A stretch of 64,000 bases of DNA from Amycolatopsis sp. GM8 (GTDB lineage: Bacteria > Actinomycetota > Actinomycetes > Mycobacteriales > Pseudonocardiaceae), in the NCBI RefSeq assembly GCF_021653975.1, contig NZ_JAJKFK010000013.1:62001-126000 (forward strand), written 5' to 3'. The translations under genes were made by a program, and so were the position numbers. The notes under the pieces were generated by a model. The model did not search any database. It saw only the letters and a program-made list of their open reading frames with translations, and had not been told where the DNA came from. Shown in pieces: positions 18,009 to 26,424 of this stretch (within the stretch, counting starts at the first letter, position 1; each line of letters opens with the position of its first letter).

Positions 18009-18121
18009 TGGAAGACGAGTTCCTTCGCGACATCCGGCAGTGGCTGTTGGAACGGGGCGTGGACCAGGCGCTGGACCCGGAAGAACCCTGGATCCCGATG
18101 CCCAGGGTCCCACTGGACTGA
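18008..18121 (+). CDS. 37-residue small protein inside the mutasome operon
   Basis: An ORF of 37 codons whose ATG shares one base with the imuB stop (TGATG) and whose TGA ends one base before the dnaE2 start. It reads MEDEFLRDIRQWLLERG at the front, an amphipathic acidic helix, followed by a Pro-rich tail ending MPRVPLD. Seamless packing on both sides argues that it is translated, since ribosomes must pass through it to reach dnaE2. I do not recognise a family. It could be an adaptor peptide between ImuB and DnaE2, or merely a translational relay. It is short enough to be missed by automatic annotation. Confidence 0.65.
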   Translation: MEDEFLRDIRQWLLERGVDQALDPEEPWIPMPRVPLD

Positions 18122-18122
18122 C

Positions 18123-21100
18123 ATGGGCTGGAACAACCCGGCCGTCCCGTGGGAGCAGCTTCGGCGGACGCTCAACGGCGACCCCGTCCAGCCCGGCGAC
18201 GACATCCCGGTAAGCCGCAAACGGGAGGGCTATCACCGGCCATCGGACTTCCCGCCGCTGCGCGCGGACGACCGCGGCGGCGGGCACAACCGGGTGCCGT
18301 ACGCCGAGCTGCACTGCCATTCCAACTTCAGTTTCCTCGACGGGGCAAGCGATCCCGAGGAACTGGTGGAGGAAGCGGCGCGGCTGGGGCTGGACGCGAT
18401 CGCGCTCACCGACCACGACGGCATGTACGGCGTCGCCCGGTTCGCCGAAGCGGCGAAAGAACTCGGGGTCGCCACGGTTATCGGCACCGAGCTGAGCTTC
18501 GGGCTTTCCGAGCCACAGAACGGGATCGCCGACCCGGAGGGCGAGCACCTGCTGCTGCTCGCCCAGGAGGAAACCGGGTATGCCGCGCTGTGCCGGGCGA
18601 TCACCGCGGGCCAGCTGCGCGGGTACGGCGCCGAGCTGCCCGGGAAAGACCAGGCGGAGAAGGGCCGCCCGGTGTACGACCTGGAGGCCGTGGTGTCGGA
18701 GGTACACGGCAAAGCCGTGGCGCTCACCGGCTGCCGCAAGGGCACGGTGCGCCGTGCGTTGCAGCGAGGCGGCCCGGCCGCCGCCGCCAGGGAAGTGCGC
18801 AGGCTGATGGACCTGTTCGGGCGCGAGCGGGTGTACGTCGAGCTGATCGACCACGGGCACCCGGGGGACAGCGCGCACAACGACACCCTCGCCGCGATCG
18901 CGGAACGGCTGAGTGTGCCTACGGTGGCCACCAACAACGTGCACTACGCGACCCCCGACCGCGCCCGGCTCGCCGGCGCGATGGCGGCGATCCGGGCGCG
19001 GCGCGGGCTCGATGAGATGGAGGGCTGGCTGCCCGGCGGCGGCAAGGCTTTCCTGCACTCGGGCGAGGAGATGGTGCGGCGGTTCGCACGCTACCCGGGT
19101 GCGGTGCAGCGAGCCGCGCTGCTGGGCCGGCGTTGCGCGTTCGACCTGACGCTGATGTCACCGCACCTGCCGCCGTTCGACGTGCCTGGCGGCGGCACCG
19201 AGGCGGAGTACCTGCGGCATCTGGTGGGCGAAGGGGCGAGCGAGAAGTACGGCACGCGAGAGCAGAACCCTGACGCGTACCGGCAGTTGGATCACGAGAT
19301 GCAGATCATCGAGAAGCAGAACTTCCCCGGCTACTTCCTCATCGTCTGGGACATCGCGAACTTCTGCCACAGAGAAGGAATCCTGTGCCAGGGCCGGGGT
19401 TCCGCGGCGAACTCGGCGGTCTGCTACGCGCTCGGCATCACGAAGGTCGACGCGGTGAAATGGAAGCTGTTGTTCGAGCGGTTCCTCGCCCCGGACCGCG
19501 ACGGTTATCCCGATATCGACCTGGACATCGAGTCCGATCGTCGCGAAGAGGTCATCCAGTACGTCTACGAAAAGCACGGTCGGCTGCGTGCGGCCCAGGT
19601 GGCGAATGTGATCACTTACCGGGCCAAGTCCGCGATCCGGGATGCCGCCCGTGCGCTCGGTTTTTCGCCCGGCCAGCAGGATGCGTGGAGCAAGCAGATC
19701 GACCGCTGGGGCCCGTTGCGGGAAACCCAGAACGACCATGATCACGACATCCCGGAATCCGTGCTGGGATTGGCCGCGGCGCTGGAGAACTTTCCCCGGC
19801 ACCTCGGCATCCACTCCGGCGGCATGGTGATCAGCGACCGGCCGGTGAGCGAGGTGTGCCCGGTCGAATGGGCGCGGATGGAGAACCGCAGCGTGCTGCA
19901 GTGGGAAAAGGACGACTGCGCGTCCGTGAAACTGGTCAAGTTCGATCTGCTCGGGCTCGGCATGCTGTCCGCGCTGCGGTACATGATCGAGCTGGTGCGC
20001 GAGCACAAGGGCGAGGAGGTCGATCTCGGCAAGCTGGAGTTGGACGACGAAAACATCTACGAGATGCTCCAGCGGGCCGACGCGATCGGCGTTTTCCAGG
20101 TGGAGAGCCGCGCGCAGCTGGCGACTCTGCCCCGGCTCAAACCCGAGGAATTCTACGACCTCGCGGTCGAGGTCGCACTCATCCGGCCCGGGCCCATTCA
20201 GGGCGGTTCGGTACATCCCTATATCCAGCGCAAGAAAGAAAAGAAGAGAACGGGGAAAGAAAGGGAGGAGTGGTACGATCATCGGCTGCTCCGCAACGCG
20301 CTCAGCAAGACGCTGGGTGTGCCGCTGTTCCAGGAACAAATGATGCAGATCGCGTTGGACGTCGCGGATTTCACGGCCACGGAGGCGGACGAGCTGCGGC
20401 ATGCCATGGGCTCCAAGCGGTCGGAGAAGAAAATGGAACGGCTGCGCCGGCGGTTCTACGAAGGTGCCGCGGAGCACGATATCGACGAGGAACTCGCCGG
20501 GCGTATCTTCGAAAAGCTGAAGGCGTTCGCGAACTTCGGTTTTCCCGAAAGTCACGCGCTGAGTTTCGCGTACCTGGTGTTCGCGTCCGCGCATTTCAAG
20601 TACTACCACCCGGACGCGTTCTGCGCGGGATTGCTGCGGGCGCAGCCGATGGGGTTCTACTCACCGCAGTCCCTGGTCGCCGACGCGCGGCGGCACGGGG
20701 TGACCGTGCGCGGCCCGGACATCAACGCCAGCCTCTCGTACGCGACCCTCGAACCCGACGGGAAGTACCACGCGGTGCGCGTCGGGCTCGGGGCCGTGCG
20801 GCTGATCGGCGACGACCTCGCCGAAACCCTTGTGGAGGAAAGGAAAACCGCCGGACCGTACGCGAGCATGGCGGACGTGGCGCGGCGGGTGCGGCTGACC
20901 AGGCCGCAGGTCGAGGCGCTCGCGACCGCGGGCGCGTTCGGCTGCTTCCCGGACATCAGCGGTGACCGGCGGCGCGCGCTGTGGGCGGCCGGCGCGGTCG
21001 CGGAGGAGCGGCCGGAAAAGCTGCCCGGCACCGGTGTCGGCACGAGCGCGCCGATGTTGCCCGGGATGGACGAGCTCGACGCCGCGGCCGCCGACGTCTG

Positions 21101-21479
21101 GGCCACCGGCATTTCCCCGGACAGCTTCCCCACCCAGTTCATCCGCGACCGGCTCGACGCGCTCGGCGTGGTGCCCGCCGCGAAACTGGGCGACGTCGAG
21201 GAGGGCAAGCGGGTGCTCATCGGCGGCGCGGTCACCCACCGGCAGCGCCCGGCGACGGCCGGCGGCATCACGTTCCTCAACATCGAGGACGAGACCGGCA
21301 TGGTGAACGTCGTCTGCACCGCCGGGTTGTGGGCCCGCTACCACCGGATCGCCCGGGGCAGCTCGGCGATGCTGGTCCGCGGGGTGGTGGAGCGCGCCGA
21401 CGGCGTGGTGAGCCTGCTCGCCGACCGGCTGCAGGACCTGCCGATGCGGATCCCCTCGAAATCGCGGGATTTCCGGTGA
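18123..21479 (+). CDS. dnaE2: Error-prone DNA polymerase III alpha-like subunit
   Basis: A C-family polymerase for mutagenic lesion bypass, 1118 residues. The PHP domain begins at AELHCHSNFSFLDGASDPEEL (about 60-80) and includes ALTDHDGMYG. The palm carries GRGSAANSAVCYALGI and the catalytic YPDIDLDIES near 462-471. Fingers and thumb regions follow (GVPLFQEQMMQIALDVADFT; GFPESHALSFAYLVFASA). The C-terminal OB-fold (GITFLNIEDETGMVNVV) is present, while the clamp-binding and tau-binding tail of replicative DnaE1 is absent, as in DnaE2. It depends on ImuA' and ImuB for access to the clamp. ATG 18123 lies one base after the preceding stop, so expression should follow the SOS box at 15426. Confidence 0.95.
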   Translation: MGWNNPAVPWEQLRRTLNGDPVQPGDDIPVSRKREGYHRPSDFPPLRADDRGGGHNRVPYAELHCHSNFSFLDGASDPEELVEEAARLGLDAIALTDHDGMYGVARFAEAAKELGVATVIGTELSFGLSEPQNGIADPEGEHLLLLAQEETGYAALCRAITAGQLRGYGAELPGKDQAEKGRPVYDLEAVVSEVHGKAVALTGCRKGTVRRALQRGGPAAAAREVRRLMDLFGRERVYVELIDHGHPGDSAHNDTLAAIAERLSVPTVATNNVHYATPDRARLAGAMAAIRARRGLDEMEGWLPGGGKAFLHSGEEMVRRFARYPGAVQRAALLGRRCAFDLTLMSPHLPPFDVPGGGTEAEYLRHLVGEGASEKYGTREQNPDAYRQLDHEMQIIEKQNFPGYFLIVWDIANFCHREGILCQGRGSAANSAVCYALGITKVDAVKWKLLFERFLAPDRDGYPDIDLDIESDRREEVIQYVYEKHGRLRAAQVANVITYRAKSAIRDAARALGFSPGQQDAWSKQIDRWGPLRETQNDHDHDIPESVLGLAAALENFPRHLGIHSGGMVISDRPVSEVCPVEWARMENRSVLQWEKDDCASVKLVKFDLLGLGMLSALRYMIELVREHKGEEVDLGKLELDDENIYEMLQRADAIGVFQVESRAQLATLPRLKPEEFYDLAVEVALIRPGPIQGGSVHPYIQRKKEKKRTGKEREEWYDHRLLRNALSKTLGVPLFQEQMMQIALDVADFTATEADELRHAMGSKRSEKKMERLRRRFYEGAAEHDIDEELAGRIFEKLKAFANFGFPESHALSFAYLVFASAHFKYYHPDAFCAGLLRAQPMGFYSPQSLVADARRHGVTVRGPDINASLSYATLEPDGKYHAVRVGLGAVRLIGDDLAETLVEERKTAGPYASMADVARRVRLTRPQVEALATAGAFGCFPDISGDRRRALWAAGAVAEERPEKLPGTGVGTSAPMLPGMDELDAAAADVWATGISPDSFPTQFIRDRLDALGVVPAAKLGDVEEGKRVLIGGAVTHRQRPATAGGITFLNIEDETGMVNVVCTAGLWARYHRIARGSSAMLVRGVVERADGVVSLLADRLQDLPMRIPSKSRDFR

Positions 21480-21481
21480 GG

Positions 21482-22165
21482 TCAGGACATCCGGAACGTG
21501 AAGTACTCGACCCGCCAGCCGTCGCGGGTCAGGTCCTGGCGGCCCAAGACTTCGCTGGCGAACCCCGCGTCCGCGGCCAGCCGCCGCAGGTACGGCAGGT
21601 CACCGCTGGTGCCGAAGAAGATCAGCATCCGGCCGCGTGCCGTGAGATGCGCGCGGGCGTCGCGGAAGAACGCCTGCAGCGCCCGGTAATCCTCGTCGGT
21701 GATCGCGGCTTCGAACAGGTCACGCGGGGCGAACCAGCGGAACGGCGGGTCGAACACGATCAGGTCGAACCGGCCTTCGACGGCGCCGAAGACATCGCTG
21801 TGCAGCACCGTGATCCGGTCACCGACGCCGTTGCGCTCGGCGTTGTCGCGCGCCGCCTCCAGCGCGTGCGGGTTGATGTCGACGGCCACCACGTCCCGCG
21901 ACTTCGAGGCGGCAAGGATCGCGTTGACGCCGCTGCCGGTGCCCATGTCCAGCACCCGGTCGTCCTCGCGGACCTCTTCGAGCACGGCCTCGCCCAGCAG
22001 CGCCGAGGTCCCCGAGATCGGCATGACCTGCGGCGGCACGACGATCTTGTGCCCCAGGTAGGAAAACGTCCGCACGCTCTCGTCGCGGATCCCCTTCGCG
22101 GCTTCCTCGTGCCAGCGGTGGATCCGGTCGACGTCCTCCGGGGACAGCAGCGGCTCGTGGCCCAT
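21482..22165 (-). CDS. Class I SAM-dependent methyltransferase
   Basis: A 227-residue Rossmann-fold methyltransferase. The SAM loop VLDMGTGSGVNAI is at 71-83, an acidic ribose-binding D near 96 (VAVDINPHA), and the catalytic DPPF motif at 139-142. DPPF/NPPF motifs mark N-methyltransferases acting on glutamine, adenine or guanine amino groups, so the substrate is probably protein or nucleic acid (HemK/PrmC/RsmC-like), but I cannot choose. It is convergent with dnaE2, only 2 bp apart, and divergent from the pentapeptide gene across 26 bp; CACACT 7 nt before its ATG suggests a leaderless start. Confidence 0.82.
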   Translation of the reverse strand: MGHEPLLSPEDVDRIHRWHEEAAKGIRDESVRTFSYLGHKIVVPPQVMPISGTSALLGEAVLEEVREDDRVLDMGTGSGVNAILAASKSRDVVAVDINPHALEAARDNAERNGVGDRITVLHSDVFGAVEGRFDLIVFDPPFRWFAPRDLFEAAITDEDYRALQAFFRDARAHLTARGRMLIFFGTSGDLPYLRRLAADAGFASEVLGRQDLTRDGWRVEYFTFRMS

Positions 22166-22191
22166 GCGACCCAGTGTGGCAGGCTCCGCCC

Positions 22192-22785
22192 ATGGACGAA
22201 GCCGAAGTCGGAGAGGATTACCGGGACGCGGTGCTGCCGGGCGCGCGCTGGGAGAAACGGCAGTTCGTGCGGTGCGACTTCACCGAAGCCGACCTGCGCG
22301 GCCTGGCCACCCAGGGCTGCACCTTCGACGAGTGCGACTTCACCCGCGCCGACCTGGGGGAGTCGAAGCACGAGTCGTCCGCGTTCCGCTCCTGCACCTT
22401 CGACCGCACCGTGCTCGCGCAGGTGTCCTGGCGCGGCTGCTCGCTCCTCGGATCGTCCTTTGTGGACTGCCGGCTGCGCACGATCACCGTGCGGGACACG
22501 GATTTCACGCTCGTCAGCATCGGCCGGGCGGATCTGCGCAAGCTCGACCTGTCCGGGCTGCGCTTCCGCGAGGCGAACCTCGTCGAGTCGAACCTGACCG
22601 AGGTCACCCTGCGGGACGCGGACCTGCGCGGCGCCCGGCTGCTCGGCGCGAACCTGACCGGCGCCGACCTGCGCGGCGCGAAGCTCGACGCGAACGGCCT
22701 GGCGCAGGCGAAGCTGACCGGCGCGCGCATCGATGTGGACACCGCGATCGCGTTCGCCGCGGCACACGGCCTCGTCGTGTCCTGA
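22192..22785 (+). CDS. Pentapeptide-repeat protein, Qnr/MfpA-like
   Basis: A 197-residue protein made almost wholly of pentapeptide repeats A(D/N)LXX from about residue 25 to 175 (EADLRG, DADLRGARLLGANLTGADLRGAKL), which fold as a right-handed quadrilateral beta-helix. Length and the C-terminal cap (a short helix ending in a hydrophobic GLVVS, like the GIAV end of Qnr) recall Qnr and mycobacterial MfpA, which mimic DNA and protect gyrase from fluoroquinolones. Many pentapeptide proteins have no such activity, so this is an inference. The start ATG 22192 is only 26 bp from the divergent methyltransferase. A terminator follows directly. Confidence 0.75.
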   Translation: MDEAEVGEDYRDAVLPGARWEKRQFVRCDFTEADLRGLATQGCTFDECDFTRADLGESKHESSAFRSCTFDRTVLAQVSWRGCSLLGSSFVDCRLRTITVRDTDFTLVSIGRADLRKLDLSGLRFREANLVESNLTEVTLRDADLRGARLLGANLTGADLRGAKLDANGLAQAKLTGARIDVDTAIAFAAAHGLVVS

Positions 22786-22794
22786 GCACGGAAA

Positions 22795-22826
22795 AACCGG
22801 CCTCCCGCAGGGAAAGCCGGCCTTTT
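22795..22826. terminator. Bidirectional terminator between convergent genes
   Basis: AAAACCGGCCTCCC (from 22793) pairs imperfectly with GGGAAAGCCGGCCTTTT around a GCA loop. A-run on the left and T-run on the right allow it to end both the pentapeptide gene (+) and the TNT gene (-). Confidence 0.75.
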
Positions 22827-22834
22827 CGCGTGGC

Positions 22835-25147
22835 TCATTCGATGGGCGGTTCGCCCGGGTCGAGTTCGATCAGGTCACCCTCGGCCAGCAGCTCCTCGAC
22901 CGAACCCGGCAGCAGGTACGCGGCGCCGCCGCCGGGCTGGTTGAACCACGGGATCGCCACCCCGGCCAATGCGTCGATCGGCCGCTGCACCCGGTAGACG
23001 TGGTACGGCCTGCTGACCCACTCCGGCACCAGCGACCGCTCCTCGAACGGCGTGCCCGCCGCGTAGAGCAGGTTGCCGTTCGGGCCGCCGAACCGGTCGA
23101 GCTCGCTCCCGGCCGGCAGTTCCCGCATCTCCTTGCCACGGAACAAGGTCAGCGGCGGCTCACCGGACATCGGCTGGATCGGCCACTGCGAGCCCGCGCC
23201 GTTCTGGGCCGCGCCGGAGCGGGCCGGTTCACGCCGCTGCGGCTGCTGCTGGGGCGGTTGCTGTGGCGGCTCCCGGCGCGGCGGGGGCGACACCGGCGCG
23301 GCCAACATGGTCGGCGGCGCGTCGAGCATCGTCTCCTCCAGTCGCGGCTCCCCGGCGGGCGGTGACGGCGGCTCGGTGCGCACCGGCGGTTCCGGCCTGG
23401 CCTGCAGGTCCGCGCGCGACGGCAACTCGGCGTGCGACGGCACATCCGCCCGCGACGGCAGGTCGGCGCGCGGCTCGGCGCGGGACGGCAGGTCGGCGCG
23501 GGACGGCAGTTCCGTGTGCAGATCGACGCGGGCGGGCAGCTCCGGCGGGGCCTGCTCCTCGTGGCGTTCGAGGCTCTCCCGGTGCCGGTCGGCGCTCGGA
23601 CCGCCGTTCACCGGCGCGGTGTCGTCCATCTCGACCGGCGGGACCGGTGGCACGGGCGGCATGGGTGGCACGGCTGGGACCGGCGGTACGGGCGGGGTGG
23701 GCGCCGCCTCGCGGCCCCGCGGGTCGAGCATCAGCTTGCCGAGCATGAACGCCGCGGCGTCCTCCGGGTCGCCGAACACCGCCGGGTTGGACAGCTCCTC
23801 GTCGTACCAGCCGACGCGCCAGCCGGACTCGACCTGCTCCATGCTCCAGCCGTGCTCGATCGGCTCGCCGATGCGATACGCCGAGTCCGGCACACCCAGG
23901 TCCTTCAGCCGGTCGCGCAACCCGTCCAGCGCCGGCGGCGGCGCGGGCCGTGGTTCGGGCCGCGGTTCGGGCGGGGCAGGCGGCGCGACCGGCGGCACGA
24001 ACATGGTGGGCGGCGGACCGGGTTCGTGCTGCGGCGGCTGCGGCGGTTCGGCCATCCGCTCGGCCATCCGTTCCGGCAGCCGCTCCGGTTCCGGCTCTGG
24101 CTCCGGGGCGGGCGGGAGCGGCGACTGGACCATCGTGGGCGGGCCGTCGTCCAGGTCCGGCATCGGCGTGAACGTCGTGGCGTGCTCGACCGGCGGCTCT
24201 GGCGGCGCCTCGACCTTCTCCTCGAAGACGGTCTCCGGCTCCGGCACGGGCTGTGGCTCCGTCGCCTGTGGAGCTTGCGGCGGCGCGGGCTGCTCCGCCG
24301 GACGAGGCGGCCGCGGCGGTGGCTGGTTGCCGCGGGTCAGGTGCGCGTTCGCGGCCTGCAGTGTCTGCTCCGGCACCTCCGCCAGCCGGAACCCGGTCTG
24401 CTGGATGTGCGCGACCAGCTCACCCTCCGGGGCGATGCCGTATTCCTGCAGGTAGTAGTTGATCGCGGCGGGCCAGATCCAGACGCCGTCGCTGTGGAAG
24501 GCGACGGGCACCTTCGGCGTCGGCGGCACGGCCAGCCGGTCGAGGTCGAGCCCGCGTTCGGACAGCACGACCGGCGCGGTGCTCAAGTACTCGTACAGCC
24601 GGTCCAGCTCCTCGGCGTCCAGCTCGGGCCGGTTGAGCACGGGGCGGCCGTCGGGACCCTGGCCGTCGAAGATCCGGGCGATCCGGAACCGGGGGCCGGG
24701 CTGCTCGGGGCCGAGGCCGGACATCCGGCGCATCAGCCAGTCCGGCACGTTCTCCTCCGAGCGGGGGAACGTGCGCAGCTCGTCGGCGTACGCCTGGGGC
24801 GGCGGCTGTAGATCCCAGCGCGGCTCTTCCCGGTCGTACTCGAGGTTGTAACTCGATGGGTGGTCGAGCTGGTACCGGGCGTTGAACCAGGTGCCGCGGC
24901 CCTCGCGGTACATACCGCCCCGCAGGCGGCCGAACAGCGTGGCGATGTCGTGCGTGGCCATCCACTCGCCGACGCTGCCGTCCTCCTTCAGGACCTCCCC
25001 GGTCAGTTCGTGGTACCGGCCAACGGCCCGGTACTGGGCGGACACGCGCCGCCAGTCGCGTGGTGCGGCCCGGAGCAGGGCGAGTCCGATCTGCTTGACC
25101 AGAGTGTCCTGCTCGGTCGCGTTCAGCTGCGTCGTCGGTTGAGCCAC
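22835..25147 (-). CDS. TNT-domain protein (putative NAD(+) glycohydrolase toxin)
   Basis: A 770-residue modular protein. Residues about 1-110 (RAVGRYHELTGEV, WMATHDIATLFGRLRGGMY, GTWFNARYQLD) resemble YezG-type toxin/immunity-associated domains. A second folded part covers about 150-265. A long Pro/Glu/Arg linker follows, with repeated LPSRAD phrases near 560-610 and another small domain near 430-470 (EHGWSMEQVESGWRVGWYDEE). The C-terminus, 675-770, is a TNT domain: LDRFGGPNGNLLYAAGTPF, YHVYRVQRPID and IPWFNQPGGGAAY with the expected catalytic Gln at 737. TNT of M. tuberculosis CpnT hydrolyses NAD(P). No signal peptide, WXG100 partner or obvious immunity gene is adjacent. Start GTG 25147; weak Shine-Dalgarno. 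Confidence 0.85.
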   Translation of the reverse strand: MAQPTTQLNATEQDTLVKQIGLALLRAAPRDWRRVSAQYRAVGRYHELTGEVLKEDGSVGEWMATHDIATLFGRLRGGMYREGRGTWFNARYQLDHPSSYNLEYDREEPRWDLQPPPQAYADELRTFPRSEENVPDWLMRRMSGLGPEQPGPRFRIARIFDGQGPDGRPVLNRPELDAEELDRLYEYLSTAPVVLSERGLDLDRLAVPPTPKVPVAFHSDGVWIWPAAINYYLQEYGIAPEGELVAHIQQTGFRLAEVPEQTLQAANAHLTRGNQPPPRPPRPAEQPAPPQAPQATEPQPVPEPETVFEEKVEAPPEPPVEHATTFTPMPDLDDGPPTMVQSPLPPAPEPEPEPERLPERMAERMAEPPQPPQHEPGPPPTMFVPPVAPPAPPEPRPEPRPAPPPALDGLRDRLKDLGVPDSAYRIGEPIEHGWSMEQVESGWRVGWYDEELSNPAVFGDPEDAAAFMLGKLMLDPRGREAAPTPPVPPVPAVPPMPPVPPVPPVEMDDTAPVNGGPSADRHRESLERHEEQAPPELPARVDLHTELPSRADLPSRAEPRADLPSRADVPSHAELPSRADLQARPEPPVRTEPPSPPAGEPRLEETMLDAPPTMLAAPVSPPPRREPPQQPPQQQPQRREPARSGAAQNGAGSQWPIQPMSGEPPLTLFRGKEMRELPAGSELDRFGGPNGNLLYAAGTPFEERSLVPEWVSRPYHVYRVQRPIDALAGVAIPWFNQPGGGAAYLLPGSVEELLAEGDLIELDPGEPPIE

Positions 25148-25218
25148 CAGCTCATTTTGACGGGTGGGCCGAGTGAATGCACAACACCCGCACCCAAACC
25201 ACTACTGACCTGTGTCTA

Positions 25219-25234
25219 TACCACAAATGTGGTA
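25219..25234. promoter_or_regulatory. Palindromic operator candidate between the TNT gene and folD
   Basis: TACCACA-AA-TGTGGTA is a perfect palindrome with 7-bp arms and a 2-nt centre, in the 138-bp divergent region. TATAGA on the minus strand overlaps it and may be the -10 of the TNT gene, so a repressor here would control the toxin-like gene. Confidence 0.45.
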
Positions 25235-25285
25235 CGGAGCGTCTAACTGGAACTACGCAAAGTGTCCTCTGCCAGAATGGGTGCC

Positions 25286-26143
25286 GTGACGGCGAAGGTT
25301 CTCGACGGCAAAGCGACCAAGGACGCCATCTACGCGGAGCTGAAGCCGCGGGTGGCGGTGCTCGCGGCGCGGGGTGTTGTCCCCGGGCTCGGCACCGTGC
25401 TGGTCGGCGACGACCCCGGCTCCCACGCGTACGTGAAGATGAAGCACGCGGACAGCGCCAAGGTGGGGATCAACTCGATCCGCCGGGACCTGCCCGCCGA
25501 CATCAGCCAGGACAAGCTCGAAGCGGTCATCGACGAGCTCAACGCCGACCCGGCCTGCCACGGCTACATCGTGCAGCTGCCGCTGCCGAAGCACCTGGAC
25601 ACCGGCCGCGTGCTGGAACGGATCGACCCGGCGAAGGACGCCGACGGGCTCGCGCCGGTCAGCCTCGGCCGGCTGGTGCTCAACCAGCCGGGCCCGCTGC
25701 CGTGCACCCCATACGGCATCCTCCAGCTGCTGCGCCGCTACGAGGTGCCGATCGACGGGGCGAACGTGACCGTCGTCGGCCGCGGGATCACCGTCGGCCG
25801 CTCGCTCGGCCTGCTGCTGACCCGCCGCACGGAGAACGCGACCGTGACGCTGTGCCACACCGGCACCCGTGACCTGGCCGCCGAGGTGCGGCGGGCGGAC
25901 ATCGTGATCGCCGCGGCCGGGGTGCCCGGGATCATCACCCCGGACCTGGTCAAGCCCGGCGCGGCCGTGCTGGACGTGGGCGTCTCGCACGTCGACGGCA
26001 AGCTCACCGGGGATGTCGCGCCCGGGGTCGAGGAGGTCGCCGGGTGGCTGTCGCCGAACCCCGGCGGCGTCGGTCCGATGACCCGCGCGATGCTCGTGAC
26101 CAATGTGGTGGAGGCTGCCGAACGTGTCGTCGCCTCGCGGTAA
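25286..26143 (+). CDS. folD: Bifunctional methylenetetrahydrofolate dehydrogenase / cyclohydrolase
   Basis: Interconverts 5,10-methylene- and 10-formyl-tetrahydrofolate, supplying purN and purH. 285 residues. Characteristic segments are [18 protein letters not shown] (active-site Y and K), [20 protein letters not shown], and the Rossmann region [19 protein letters not shown]. The end reads [13 protein letters not shown], typical of FolD. GTG 25286 gives the family N-terminus [15 protein letters not shown] ends 7 nt before it, so the mRNA is probably leaderless. The downstream DUF3017 gene overlaps by 20 bp. Confidence 0.95.
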   Translation: MTAKVLDGKATKDAIYAELKPRVAVLAARGVVPGLGTVLVGDDPGSHAYVKMKHADSAKVGINSIRRDLPADISQDKLEAVIDELNADPACHGYIVQLPLPKHLDTGRVLERIDPAKDADGLAPVSLGRLVLNQPGPLPCTPYGILQLLRRYEVPIDGANVTVVGRGITVGRSLGLLLTRRTENATVTLCHTGTRDLAAEVRRADIVIAAAGVPGIITPDLVKPGAAVLDVGVSHVDGKLTGDVAPGVEEVAGWLSPNPGGVGPMTRAMLVTNVVEAAERVVASR

Positions 26144-26423
26144 CCGCCGTCCCGCGGTCCTGGAACACGTGCCGTTCGGCATCGTGCTCGCACTGGTCGC
26201 CGTCGCCGCGGTGCGGATCCTGCAGTACCACTGGCGGCAGGGCGCCGTCATCATCGGCGGCGCCCTGCTCGTGGCGGCCGTGTTCCGGGCGCTGCTGCCC
26301 GACATCCGCGCGGGCCTGCTGGCGATCCGCGGCCGCCCGGTGGACGTGCTGACCTACACGGGCCTCGGCGCGTTGCTGCTGTTCCTGGCGTTCACCATCA
26401 CGAACGGCCCGTTCGGCAGCTGA
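26124..26423 (+). CDS. DUF3017 family small membrane protein
   Basis: A 99-residue protein with three hydrophobic helices (about 18-35, 40-62 and 78-95). DUF3017 genes directly follow folD in many actinobacteria; their function is unknown. GTG 26124 lies inside the end of folD, with GGAGG about 10 nt upstream, so translation is coupled. It converges with the MFS gene with a single base between stops and no terminator. Confidence 0.8.
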   Translation: MSSPRGNRRPAVLEHVPFGIVLALVAVAAVRILQYHWRQGAVIIGGALLVAAVFRALLPDIRAGLLAIRGRPVDVLTYTGLGALLLFLAFTITNGPFGS

Positions 26424-26424
26424 G

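Noticed and set aside
16281-19058. A 925-codon minus-strand frame over imuB and dnaE2
   Set aside because: Motifs of ImuB and DnaE2 on the + strand are complete; the antisense frame has no recognisable domain or start signals.
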